From: Desulfuromonadales bacterium C00003107
GTDB lineage: Bacteria > Desulfobacterota > Desulfuromonadia > Desulfuromonadales > Syntrophotaleaceae
Direction of reading: 5' to 3'
Assembly (NCBI GenBank): GCA_001751225.1
Contig: MAXT01000053.1
Span: 1-20,510 of the forward strand
DNA length: 20,510 nucleotides
Positions within the stretch are counted from its first letter, which is position 1, and every line of letters starts with the position of its first letter. The notes beneath the pieces are model-generated. The model ran no database searches and was not told the origin of the DNA. It saw only the letters and a list, made by a program, of their open reading frames with translations. Below, piece by piece: positions 1 to 6,579 of this stretch. The translations under genes and the position numbers were made by a program.

Positions 1-1078
1 GGGTATGGACCTGCAGAATCGCCTCGCGGGCCCGCCAATCGGGCCGGCCAAGCACCACCTGGCGGTCGAAACGACCAGGACGAAGTAGAGCGGTATCGAG
101 CACGTCGGGACGATTGGTGGCCGACAGAACGATGACCTCTTCGTGGGATTCAAAGCCATCCATTTCTGACAACAATTGGTTAAGGGTCTGCTCTCGCTCG
201 TCGTTGCCCCCTCCAAGCCCGGTTCCTCGAGAACGACCGACAGCATCGAGTTCATCGATAAAGATGATGCTTGGCGCACTTTTCTTGGCGGTGTTGAACA
301 GATCACGGACCCGGCTGGCACCGACCCCGACAAACATTTCGATAAACTGGGAAGCCGAAATAGAGAAAAACGCCACCTCCGCTTCGCCAGCCACTGCGCG
401 GGCTATCAGGGTCTTGCCTGTACCGGGAGGACCGACCAGCAATACCCCACGAGGCACCTTGCCGCCGATGCGGGCGAATTTCTTGGGATTCTTCAAGTAT
501 TCGACGATTTCCAGCAACTCTTCTTTAACTTCATCAAGCCCGGCCACGTCCTTGAAGGTGACAGGGGAGCGCTGCTGCAGATAGAGTCGGGCGCCCGACT
601 TAGAAAAACCACCCATTAGCCCGCCGCCAGGCCCCTGGCGATTGCGTAGGCCTTTGAGAATAAACCACCAAACACCGATGATCAGCAGCCAGGGCAAAAT
701 ATAAATCAACCCTGTGCTCCAGGGCGAGGGTTGTTCTTCCTGCCGCGCCTCGATCTCCACTTCATGTCGCTCAAGTGCAGGAAGCAGCTCCGGATCTGGA
801 ATCGGGGGTAAAACAGTCTTGAAGTTCAGATAACCGGTCTCTTCGGTCTCAGGACCGGAAGACTCGGCAACCACCGCTTCGTGGAATTGCCCCCTTACCC
901 CCTGCCCTTGAAACACCAATTTCTCGACGTTGTCATGCTCCAGTTCAATCTTGAAGCGACTGTAGCTGATGCTGATCACCGGTTCCTGGCGCTTGGGCGC
1001 CATGGCTAGATAAATATAGTTAAAAAAAACCACGATCACCACCAGAACCACCATCTGGCGCCAGAAATTTTTATTCAT
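1..1078 (-). CDS. ftsH: FtsH, ATP-dependent zinc metalloprotease (partial, C-terminus outside window)
   Basis: Membrane-anchored AAA+ protease of the inner membrane that extracts and degrades membrane and short-lived cytosolic proteins. The 359 visible residues read without interruption: first membrane segment about 8-26, a periplasmic stretch about 30-120, second membrane segment about 122-141, then the AAA domain. Seen directly: Walker A GPPGTGKT at 216-223, Walker B IIFIDELD at 271-278, the pore-loop region around MFVGVGAS (248-255), and the second region of homology ATNRPD...LLRPGRFDR at 320-339. The zinc-binding HEXXH protease domain would lie beyond the left edge, so this is a window truncation and not a broken gene. 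The ATG at 1078 is preceded by AAAGG about 5 bases upstream. It is divergent from tgt. Confidence 0.97.
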   Translation of the reverse strand, partial: MNKNFWRQMVVLVVIVVFFNYIYLAMAPKRQEPVISISYSRFKIELEHDNVEKLVFQGQGVRGQFHEAVVAESSGPETEETGYLNFKTVLPPIPDPELLPALERHEVEIEARQEEQPSPWSTGLIYILPWLLIIGVWWFILKGLRNRQGPGGGLMGGFSKSGARLYLQQRSPVTFKDVAGLDEVKEELLEIVEYLKNPKKFARIGGKVPRGVLLVGPPGTGKTLIARAVAGEAEVAFFSISASQFIEMFVGVGASRVRDLFNTAKKSAPSIIFIDELDAVGRSRGTGLGGGNDEREQTLNQLLSEMDGFESHEEVIVLSATNRPDVLDTALLRPGRFDRQVVLGRPDWRAREAILQVHT

Positions 1079-1098
1079 ATCGCCTTTTCCGATGTAAT

Positions 1099-1290
1099 TG
1101 TAATTAGTTTCTGTCCGGAAACGGCTCTTTTCCGTAATCTCTACGTCAATCTTCGGCCTTGCTTGTGCGGCGTACCAGTGTACGCCTCCGCGCAAGGCCT
1201 TGATTTCCTTGATCTTACAGAAAACAACTCGTTTCCAAACCAGAAACTCGTCAGAGTCCATCTGGAATTTCCGGATGGGCACTAATTACT
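1099..1290. repeat. Large imperfect palindrome (MITE/REP-like element) between ftsH and tgt
   Basis: The arms 1106-1175 and 1180-1248 are reverse complements over most of their length. The core is GGCGTAC (1169-1175), a CAGT loop, then GTACGCC (1180-1186). Outward come GGCCTTGC/GCAAGGCC, GGAAAC/GTTTCC and AGTTTCTG/CAGAAACT. The outer sequence extends the symmetry: GTAATTAGT near 1100-1108 mirrors ACTAATTAC near 1281-1289, with TCCGGAA-like sequence inside both ends. No convincing ORF is present. The perfect core, looser flanks and terminal inverted repeats suit a non-autonomous mobile or dispersed palindromic element. If transcribed it would fold into one very long hairpin. The minus-strand -10-like TACAAT (1097-1102) before ftsH sits at its edge, so the element may contribute to ftsH expression (inference). 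Confidence 0.7.
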
Positions 1291-1413
1291 TTGCAGATAT
1301 GTCCGTGGACAGTCGGCATTTCTTTAATTAAATGCGAAACAATTATATCAATGTACCGCAACTTGGCAACCGCGCCATCCCGGCTACATAACCCGTTTCA
1401 AGTACGCCAGCAG

Positions 1414-1442
1414 TTGCCTTTAGCCTCCGATTCTGCTAGAGT
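1414..1442 (+). promoter_or_regulatory. Candidate sigma-70 promoter for tgt
   Basis: TTGCCT (1414-1419) and TAGAGT (1437-1442) are separated by exactly 17 bases, placing a start site near 1449, about 50 bases before the tgt ATG. Assigned by eye only. Confidence 0.45.
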
Positions 1443-1497
1443 CGCGCTCCATCTCATCCAGGCTGCCCGGTAGTACCAACGAGGCGAGGACCGTTCT

Positions 1498-2607
1498 ATG
1501 TTTAAATTTGATTTGCTCAACACCGATCGTTCCTGCGCCGCGCGGCGCGGCCGGGTTACAACGCCCCACGGGGTTATCGAAACACCGATTTTCATGCCTG
1601 TTGGTACCCACGGCGCCTTGAAAGCCATGACTCCGGCCCAGGTCGAGGAGACAGGTGCCCAGGTCATCCTCTCCAACACCTACCATTTGCACCTGTCCCC
1701 CGGGGAAGGTTTGGTGGAGAAAGCCGGCGGCCTGCACCGCTTTATGAACTGGAAAGGACCAATCCTGACCGACAGTGGCGGCTTCCAGGTCTTTTCACTG
1801 CCGAAAAAACGCATTACCGAGACGGGGGTCTTCTTCCGCCATGAAAACACTGGCGAAGAGATCTTTCTCGGCCCGCAGGAGGCGATGCAGATTCAGAACA
1901 CCTTGGGGGCCGATATCATCATGGCCTTTGACGAATGCATCCCCTTCCCTGCCACTCACGATTACGCCTCCAAGTCGATTCGTAAAACCCTGCGTTGGGC
2001 CGAAGAATGTATCAAGCACCAGACGCGCAAGGATCAGGCCCTGTTCGGTATCGTTCAAGGTGGAGTCTACGAGGACCTGCGCCAGGAATGTGCCCGAATC
2101 ATGGGGGATATGGACTTTCCCGGCTATGCCGTCGGCGGCGTCAGCGTCGGCGAGGGACTTGAGTTGCTGAAAAAGGTCGTCGACTACACCGCCCCCATGC
2201 TGCCGGTAGATAAACCACGTTACCTGATGGGAGTCGGGCTTCCGGAAGATATTCTCGAAAGCGTCGAGCGCGGCATGGACATGTTCGACTGCGTGATTCC
2301 GACCCGCTACGCCCGCAGCGCCACCCTGTTTACCAAGCGCGGCAAAATTCGCCTGACCAATCGCCGCTACCGCCGGGACTTCTTTCCCGTCGACCCGTCC
2401 TGCGATTGCTACTGCTGCCGCAATTTCAGTCGCGCTTACTTGCACCACCTGTTTCGCTCCAATGAAATACTGTCCGCAACTCTGTCGGCCATTCATAATG
2501 TGCAGTTCTATATGAACATGATGAGCCAGGCTCGGCAGGCTATCGAACAAAACGATTTCAAGGCCTTCAAGACAGAGTTTCTCGGCGAATACCTCTCCGG
2601 AGATTGA
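1498..2607 (+). CDS. tgt: Queuine/preQ1 tRNA-ribosyltransferase (tRNA-guanine transglycosylase)
   Basis: Exchanges guanine-34 of tRNAs with GUN anticodons for the queuosine precursor preQ1. The 369-residue length is normal for bacterial Tgt. Visible signatures are TDSGGFQVFS at 91-100 with the substrate-binding Asp92, GIVQGG (184-189), AVGGVSVGE (211-219), the nucleophile Asp264 in MFDCVIPTR, and the zinc site Cys302, Cys304, Cys307 plus His333. The ATG is preceded by AGGA at 1487-1490 with 7-base spacing. In many bacteria tgt is linked to queA, yajC and secD; here those neighbours are absent and an unrecognised gene follows 31 bases after the stop. Confidence 0.98.
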   Translation: MFKFDLLNTDRSCAARRGRVTTPHGVIETPIFMPVGTHGALKAMTPAQVEETGAQVILSNTYHLHLSPGEGLVEKAGGLHRFMNWKGPILTDSGGFQVFSLPKKRITETGVFFRHENTGEEIFLGPQEAMQIQNTLGADIIMAFDECIPFPATHDYASKSIRKTLRWAEECIKHQTRKDQALFGIVQGGVYEDLRQECARIMGDMDFPGYAVGGVSVGEGLELLKKVVDYTAPMLPVDKPRYLMGVGLPEDILESVERGMDMFDCVIPTRYARSATLFTKRGKIRLTNRRYRRDFFPVDPSCDCYCCRNFSRAYLHHLFRSNEILSATLSAIHNVQFYMNMMSQARQAIEQNDFKAFKTEFLGEYLSGD

Positions 2608-2638
2608 CCACAGCTGCGGTTCAGCCGATAATGGCGCC

Positions 2639-3433
2639 ATGAACCGCCGACTGCCCAATCAACAACTACCGGCCGACCTGGCCCGGCGTCTACACCGCGC
2701 CCTGACCGCCGACAAGGAGCAACTCTACGACTGCCTGCAGGATCCCGCGCCGGAAGTGCTGCGAGCCCTGCTGAAAAACCCCGCTCTGCAACAGGAGCAC
2801 CTACTGGTGCTACTGCTGCGACGGAACCTGCCAGAAGACCTGCTCAAGGCGATCTATCACCTCGACCCGATCAGGGACAGCCGCACGCTCAAACTGGCGC
2901 TAGTTAAAAATCCCGTAACCCCGACCCCTATCGTACAAACCCTGCTGCCCCATCTGCACCTCTTCGAATTAGTCGATCTCTGTTGCCGGTCCGGTGCCTC
3001 TACCGACCAACGGTTGGCCGCCGAACGGACCATGCTGTTGCGAATAGAATCCGAGCCCCTGGGTAACTGCATCACCTTGGCCCGCCGAGGCACCGCTACG
3101 ATGGTTGGCGAACTGCTTAACAAGGGAGAACCGCGATTGATGGAGCCTTGCCTGAATAATCCGCGACTCAAGGAGGCGGCAAGCGCCCGATTTTTACGGG
3201 GCCCGAAAGCAACCGCCGAGACCATCTCTATCATCGCCCGACATCCCCGCTGGCAAAAACGGCCCAATCTTCGCCAATCGGTGCTGCGCCACAGGCACAC
3301 CCCCCTGATCTGGTTTACCTTATGGTTACCGAAACTTCCGCTGCGCGAACTGCGCACCCTGCTGTCGCGCCAGTCAATCCCTGCCCAACAAACCCTGATC
3401 CATAATGAACTAAAGCAACGCAGGCCTGAATGA
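2639..3433 (+). CDS. Unrecognised basic, leucine-rich helical-repeat protein
   Basis: A 264-residue protein with no family I can name. It is rich in Leu, Arg and Pro, with degenerate repeats built on a helix followed by a K/N-N-P turn: ALLKNP (43-48), ALVKNP (87-92) and CLNNP (171-175). This resembles HEAT-like or leucine-rich-variant solenoids used for protein binding. No signal peptide, membrane segment or catalytic motif is visible. It starts 31 bases after tgt without a clear Shine-Dalgarno and is probably read from the tgt message. The competing ATG at 2632 is in another frame and stops after three codons. The transcript seems to end at the hairpin near 3567-3595, before the signalling operon. 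Coding is supported by length and codon-like composition; function is unknown. Confidence 0.75.
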   Translation: MNRRLPNQQLPADLARRLHRALTADKEQLYDCLQDPAPEVLRALLKNPALQQEHLLVLLLRRNLPEDLLKAIYHLDPIRDSRTLKLALVKNPVTPTPIVQTLLPHLHLFELVDLCCRSGASTDQRLAAERTMLLRIESEPLGNCITLARRGTATMVGELLNKGEPRLMEPCLNNPRLKEAASARFLRGPKATAETISIIARHPRWQKRPNLRQSVLRHRHTPLIWFTLWLPKLPLRELRTLLSRQSIPAQQTLIHNELKQRRPE

Positions 3434-3478
3434 AACCTGTCTATTGAAAATATAACTATACTTTGACCATACTTGCAT

Positions 3479-3507
3479 TTTCGTCTTTCGTTATATGACC
3501 ATAATAT
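3479..3507 (+). promoter_or_regulatory. Candidate promoter for the receiver/CheC/GGDEF operon
   Basis: A good -10 (TAATAT, 3502-3507) lies 17 bases after a weak -35 (TTTCGT, 3479-3484). The -10 is embedded in the odd palindrome CCATAATATGG (3499-3509), which could be a regulator site. The surrounding 60 bases are markedly AT-rich. Confidence 0.3.
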
Positions 3508-3516
3508 GGTATTTTG

Positions 3517-3530
3517 TTCCGCCTGCGGAA
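3517..3530 (+). promoter_or_regulatory. Small perfect hairpin in the leader of the signalling operon
   Basis: TTCCGC-CT-GCGGAA is a perfect inverted repeat about 5-10 bases after the predicted transcription start. A second possible pairing uses the GCGG of this stem with CCGC further on (near 3539-3542), so the two are mutually exclusive. It does not match the c-di-GMP-I riboswitch consensus as I know it. Confidence 0.35.
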
Positions 3531-3566
3531 GCGTGACACCGCAGCCAATAATCACCCCCTAGTGCT

Positions 3567-3604
3567 CCCTGTTTAGCCACCGCTTACAAACAGGGGGTTT
3601 TATT
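3567..3604 (+). terminator. Rho-independent terminator or attenuator before the receiver gene
   Basis: CCCTGTTT (3567-3574) pairs with AAACAGGG (3588-3595), with a 13-base loop, followed by GGTTTTATTT. It may end the tgt transcript or, since a candidate promoter lies upstream of it, act as an attenuator in the leader of the operon beginning at 3637. Confidence 0.65.
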
Positions 3605-3636
3605 TATGTTGCCAGTACGGCTAACAATTAATAAAG

Positions 3637-4014
3637 ATGACCATGATAACTCTGCTGATTGTAGACGACTCTCCGATTGCCCGGCAAATTCTCAAAAAAT
3701 GCCTGCCAAAAGAGAGTAATTATTCTGTTATCGAAGCGTGCAACGGGCAAGAAGCATTGGAGAAGTTCCGCCAATACCGGGCCGAAATCACCTTCATGGA
3801 TATGACCATGCCGGTTATGGATGGCTTTCAGGCTATCGCTGAAATCAAACTGATTGACCCGGAAGCCATTATTATTGCCCTCACAGCCGACATACAAAAA
3901 AAAGCCAAGCAGCGCATTAGCAGTCTTGGCGCCCTGATGCATCTGGCCAAGCCGGCATCCCCACAAGCTATCAGGGATGCCTTGGCCAAGGCTGAACAAG
4001 CCCTTCGGGGATAG
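3637..4014 (+). CDS. Single-domain CheY-like response regulator
   Basis: A stand-alone receiver of 125 residues with every expected site: acidic pair Asp10-Asp11 in LLIVDD, phosphoacceptor Asp55 in FMDMTMPVMDG, Thr83 in ALTAD, and Lys105 in LAKP. There is no output domain, so it should signal through protein contact as CheY does. The start is either ATG 3637 or ATG 3643; the latter would place AAAG at a better spacing and remove two residues. It is followed 16 bases later by a CheC-like phosphatase, whose family dephosphorylates CheY, and then by a diguanylate cyclase. That order suggests a small phospho-signalling module with c-di-GMP as output. No histidine kinase is present in the window. 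Confidence 0.93.
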   Translation: MTMITLLIVDDSPIARQILKKCLPKESNYSVIEACNGQEALEKFRQYRAEITFMDMTMPVMDGFQAIAEIKLIDPEAIIIALTADIQKKAKQRISSLGALMHLAKPASPQAIRDALAKAEQALRG

Positions 4015-4030
4015 ATCGAAGGGAGACAAG

Positions 4031-4666
4031 ATGGCAGAAGTTCAATTTTCCGTCCTGGAAAAAGACATCCTGCAGGAGCTAATGAATATCGGCTTCGGAC
4101 AGGCGGCAGCCGACCTGGCCCAGGTCATCGATCTCTCCATCGAGCTCAGCGTCCCCGATATACAACTCTTTAAAGCCCGCGATCTGCGTGAGCATATTGC
4201 GAATGCGGTAGATAAAGACCAGGAGTTCAGTCTGGTCGAACAGTACTTTCTTGGCAAGTTCAAGGGCATTGCCCTGATGGTCTTTCCTGCCAAAGCCGGC
4301 AAGCAACTCGTTTCCCTCTTCGGATTACAGGACCATCGCAACTCACCGTCCGAACGCCTAGAGCTATTGGAAAAAGAGGCGATGATAGAAGTCGGCAACA
4401 TCCTTATCGGAGCCTGTGTTGGCAAGATCACCGAGTTACTCAACGATGTGGTCATCTATTCACCACCACGAGTCATGATTCACGACGTACGTAACAGCGC
4501 CCTGCCGAAAAGCATCTTTGACCCCTCCAGTATGGCCATCTCCATGAAGACCGTTTTTCATTTTGAGCAACAGGAAATCAGCGGCCAGCTATTTTTGATC
4601 GCCAACCAGGAATCCATCGCCTGGCTGAAATCGGCCCTGCATGCTTTCATGGAGCAGTACGAATGA
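4031..4666 (+). CDS. CheC/CheX-like chemotaxis phosphatase
   Basis: A 211-residue protein carrying two copies of the CheC-family phosphatase signature D/E-x3-E-x2-N: Asp12-x3-Glu16-x2-Asn19 (DILQELMNIG) and Glu116-x3-Glu120-x2-Asn123 (EAMIEVGNI). Duplicate active sites are the hallmark of CheC rather than CheX. Family members remove phosphate from CheY-type receivers, and the gene immediately upstream encodes one. The ATG at 4031 is chosen because AAGGGAG lies 5-11 bases upstream; the longer reading from 3977 would overlap the receiver gene and lacks such a site. The stop overlaps the start of the next gene (ATGA at 4663-4666), indicating translational coupling. Confidence 0.9.
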   Translation: MAEVQFSVLEKDILQELMNIGFGQAAADLAQVIDLSIELSVPDIQLFKARDLREHIANAVDKDQEFSLVEQYFLGKFKGIALMVFPAKAGKQLVSLFGLQDHRNSPSERLELLEKEAMIEVGNILIGACVGKITELLNDVVIYSPPRVMIHDVRNSALPKSIFDPSSMAISMKTVFHFEQQEISGQLFLIANQESIAWLKSALHAFMEQYE

Positions 4667-5562
4667 TTTTCAATCAGATTTCCGACATGATTAATATGGG
4701 CCTGGTAGTACTGGACGAGGACCTGAAGGTTCACTTCTGGAATCGCTGGATGGCTCTACACAGCGGCATCGACTCTGAGGAAATCGTCGGTCAAAGCCTG
4801 TTTGACTTCTTCCCCAATCTCAACGAGCCCAAGTTCCTGCGCAACTGCCGAGCGGTCTTTACCTTTGGCAATTTTGCCTTCTTCTCCCAGAAGCTACACC
4901 GCTACCTATTTCCCTTTCGTCCTGCCTACAGCGACAAGGCCCGCTTCGACTACATGCAGCAGAGCTGCACCATGGGACCGATTCGGGATGAAGACAAGAG
5001 TGTTCGCTATATCTTTTTGTCAGTGAACGATGTGACCGAGGTGGTCAACTATGAGGAACAGTTGATCGAAATGAATCAGAAGGATGCACTGACCGGCATC
5101 TATAACCGGCGGTTTTTTGGTCAGAAACTGCAGGAAGAGTTCGTGCGTAGCCGACGCCATAATCGACCTCTAAGCCTGATCATGATCGATATCGACCATT
5201 TCAAGCAGGTGAATGACAACCACGGCCATCAGGTCGGTGACGAGGCCCTTAAAGCCTTTTCCGCCCGGGTAAAGGACCGCATTCGCAAAACCGATATTCT
5301 GGCCCGCTACGGTGGTGAAGAGTTCGCCTGTCTGCTACCGGAAACCAGTGGTTCGTCGGCCCTGAGACTGGCCGAAGTTCTGCGCCGAATCGTCGCCGAG
5401 GAAAACTGGGTCTGTCGGGATGTGAGTCTGCGGATGACCATCAGCATCGGTATTGCCGAGGGGCACCCGGAGATAGCGGACGGCGAAGCACTGCTTAAAA
5501 AGGCCGATGACGCTCTGTACGAGGCCAAGGCCGGGCGCAACCGGGCAATCCTCTACGACTAA
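4663..5562 (+). CDS. PAS-GGDEF diguanylate cyclase
   Basis: Makes the second messenger c-di-GMP from two GTP. 299 residues: a PAS-like sensor at about 5-125 (opening MGLVVLDEDLKVHFWN), a short helical linker at 128-140, and a GGDEF domain at about 140-297. The catalytic motif is GGEEF at 217-221, metal-binding Asp176 sits in IDIDHFK, and an inhibitory I-site R208-K-T-D211 lies five residues before GGEEF, so the enzyme should be active and product-inhibited. No membrane segment or signal peptide is seen, so it is cytosolic. The gene overlaps the CheC-like gene by four bases. It is the likely output of the three-gene module. Confidence 0.96.
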   Translation: MIFNQISDMINMGLVVLDEDLKVHFWNRWMALHSGIDSEEIVGQSLFDFFPNLNEPKFLRNCRAVFTFGNFAFFSQKLHRYLFPFRPAYSDKARFDYMQQSCTMGPIRDEDKSVRYIFLSVNDVTEVVNYEEQLIEMNQKDALTGIYNRRFFGQKLQEEFVRSRRHNRPLSLIMIDIDHFKQVNDNHGHQVGDEALKAFSARVKDRIRKTDILARYGGEEFACLLPETSGSSALRLAEVLRRIVAEENWVCRDVSLRMTISIGIAEGHPEIADGEALLKKADDALYEAKAGRNRAILYD

Positions 5563-5577
5563 GGCGCCTGCCCTTAT

Positions 5578-5754
5578 TTACTCAGCAAGCCTCTTCTCTA
5601 AGCGCTGCGCAGCGACAGCCAGCAATGACTCTGCCTGGCCCATCGCCGGCTCCGTACTCATTCCCCCCGCTATGGTCTGCTCGCACAGGGCCAGACCGAC
5701 CTCCCTGCAACGAACCGGTTCAAGCAACAGCTGCCCGGCCAGCACAACCTTCAT
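5578..5754 (-). CDS. Small unrecognised protein, 58 residues
   Basis: A 58-residue reading frame from ATG 5754 to TAA at 5578-5580, beginning MKVVLAGQLLLEP and ending AVAAQRLEKRLAE. It has two Cys residues (16 and 24) and an amphipathic helix at the C-terminus. An extended G-run (AGGGGGGGGG) 5-14 bases upstream could serve as ribosome binding site. It starts 38 bases after the stop of the Cys-rich small gene at 5793-5993, suggesting one bicistronic message, and ends 15 bases from the stop of the convergent diguanylate cyclase gene. I recognise no family. Reality as a gene rests on position, spacing and a plausible start. Confidence 0.5.
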   Translation of the reverse strand: MKVVLAGQLLLEPVRCREVGLALCEQTIAGGMSTEPAMGQAESLLAVAAQRLEKRLAE

Positions 5755-5792
5755 CACGCCCCCCCCCTGATTAGCCTAATTCACTGCGTTGT

Positions 5793-5993
5793 TCAGGATT
5801 GCTGCGCAATAATCTTGGCGACGATATCAAATACCTCCTGCTCCTCGATCCAAAGCACAACACCGTTGCCCTCTTCATCGCTACCACAAAGATACCCTGC
5901 TCCATCGGGTTGTCCTCCGCAGGTTTTGCAGGAAGCATGGACTTCCAGGGGATGATTTTTATCCATTTTCATAATAATTTGTTTTTGCGACAT
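5793..5993 (-). CDS. Small protein with Cys-x2-Cys motif, 66 residues
   Basis: Reading from ATG 5993 gives 66 residues beginning MSQKQIIMKMDKNHP, with Cys22-K-T-Cys25 followed by Cys36, and a hydrophobic C-terminal helix (about 47-63) containing VLWIEEQEVFDIVAKII. The start is set by a near-perfect AAAGGAGGG 5-13 bases upstream; the longer frame from 6074 has no such site. The three cysteines could bind a metal or form a partial zinc ribbon, but a fourth ligand is not obvious. The acidic patch GSDEEGNG follows. I do not recognise the family. It is probably co-transcribed with the 58-residue gene downstream and converges on the diguanylate cyclase. Confidence 0.75.
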   Translation of the reverse strand: MSQKQIIMKMDKNHPLEVHASCKTCGGQPDGAGYLCGSDEEGNGVVLWIEEQEVFDIVAKIIAQQS

Positions 5994-6074
5994 ATACCCT
6001 CCTTTTACATCATTGCCAAATGCTGCGTAACTAGCAGAAACCGGATCTACCTCAATCGCCCAAATCAGTATCAA

Positions 6075-6579
6075 TGAAACCGGCGCTTGCAGCTTAGTTT
6101 AGAGATTTACTCAACAATTGTGTGGCACGCCCCAGAAGTGGGTCAAAAAAGAGTGGGGCATGCCTCACTCTATAAAACACAGACCATTCATATTTTGCCT
6201 TATTCCTTGGGAGGTTGCATAGACATAATGAGTCAACACTTAACAGCCTAGCAATTTACTCCTAAAAAAAAGACACGCTCTCAATAATTCCAAACACTTG
6301 CATTATTGCAGGACATCCTACCTCATCTGCTCGCACAATCAATTCAAATCTGGCATAACAATTGCCATTAGTACGATTGATCAGATGGTACCAGCAGGTA
6401 CTCCTTGGCCACCAATTTATAGCAAAACAGGCCAAAGTTGATTCTGTAAAAGCACCGGACCATCTCACTAATAAAAACGAAAAGGCTATGGGACATCATA
6501 AGCGAGGACAGCAATTGTAACGATCTGCCTATTTGTCTAAATAACATGAATTCTCGAATAACAACCTCAGGAGAAACGA
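6075..6579. other. AT-rich gene-poor intergenic region
   Basis: About 500 bases between the small Cys gene and the chemoreceptor, visibly richer in A+T than its neighbours. It holds a minus-strand terminator at 6145-6170 and a 68-codon minus-strand frame starting with GTG (6262-6468), which has no Shine-Dalgarno and unusual composition (many Trp, Cys). A second overlapping minus-strand frame begins with an ATG near 6465 (MVRCFYRINFG) and stops near 6372. The arrangement looks like a decayed coding fragment. I see no convincing protein gene and no recognisable riboswitch here. Confidence 0.4.
6145..6170 (-). terminator. Intrinsic terminator on the minus strand with no obvious gene behind it
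   Basis: Read on the minus strand, the arms 6170-6162 and 6159-6151 form a stem of mostly G-C pairs with one mismatch, followed at once by six T (6150-6145). This is a canonical Rho-independent terminator. The only thing upstream of it on that strand is the doubtful frame at 6262-6468, so it could end an unannotated small RNA or a decayed gene. On the plus strand, GTGGCACGCCCCA (6122-6134) can pair instead with TGGGGCATGCCTCAC (6154-6168). Confidence 0.55.

Noticed and set aside
114..619. Plus-strand open frames over the left end
   Set aside because: They are antisense to ftsH, whose minus-strand frame carries Walker A, Walker B and the second region of homology.
1795..2658. Long minus-strand frame of 287 codons
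   Set aside because: Antisense to tgt, which shows all catalytic and zinc residues in the plus frame.
3517..3604. c-di-GMP-I (GEMM) riboswitch
   Set aside because: The conserved AGGGCAAACC-type and GGGACGCAAAGCC-type blocks are absent, although the downstream operon makes it tempting.
6433..6466. Sigma-28-like promoter for the chemoreceptor (TAAAAGCA with ACTAATAA downstream)
   Set aside because: The -10 matches only about five of eight consensus positions and it lies more than 100 bases from the start codon.
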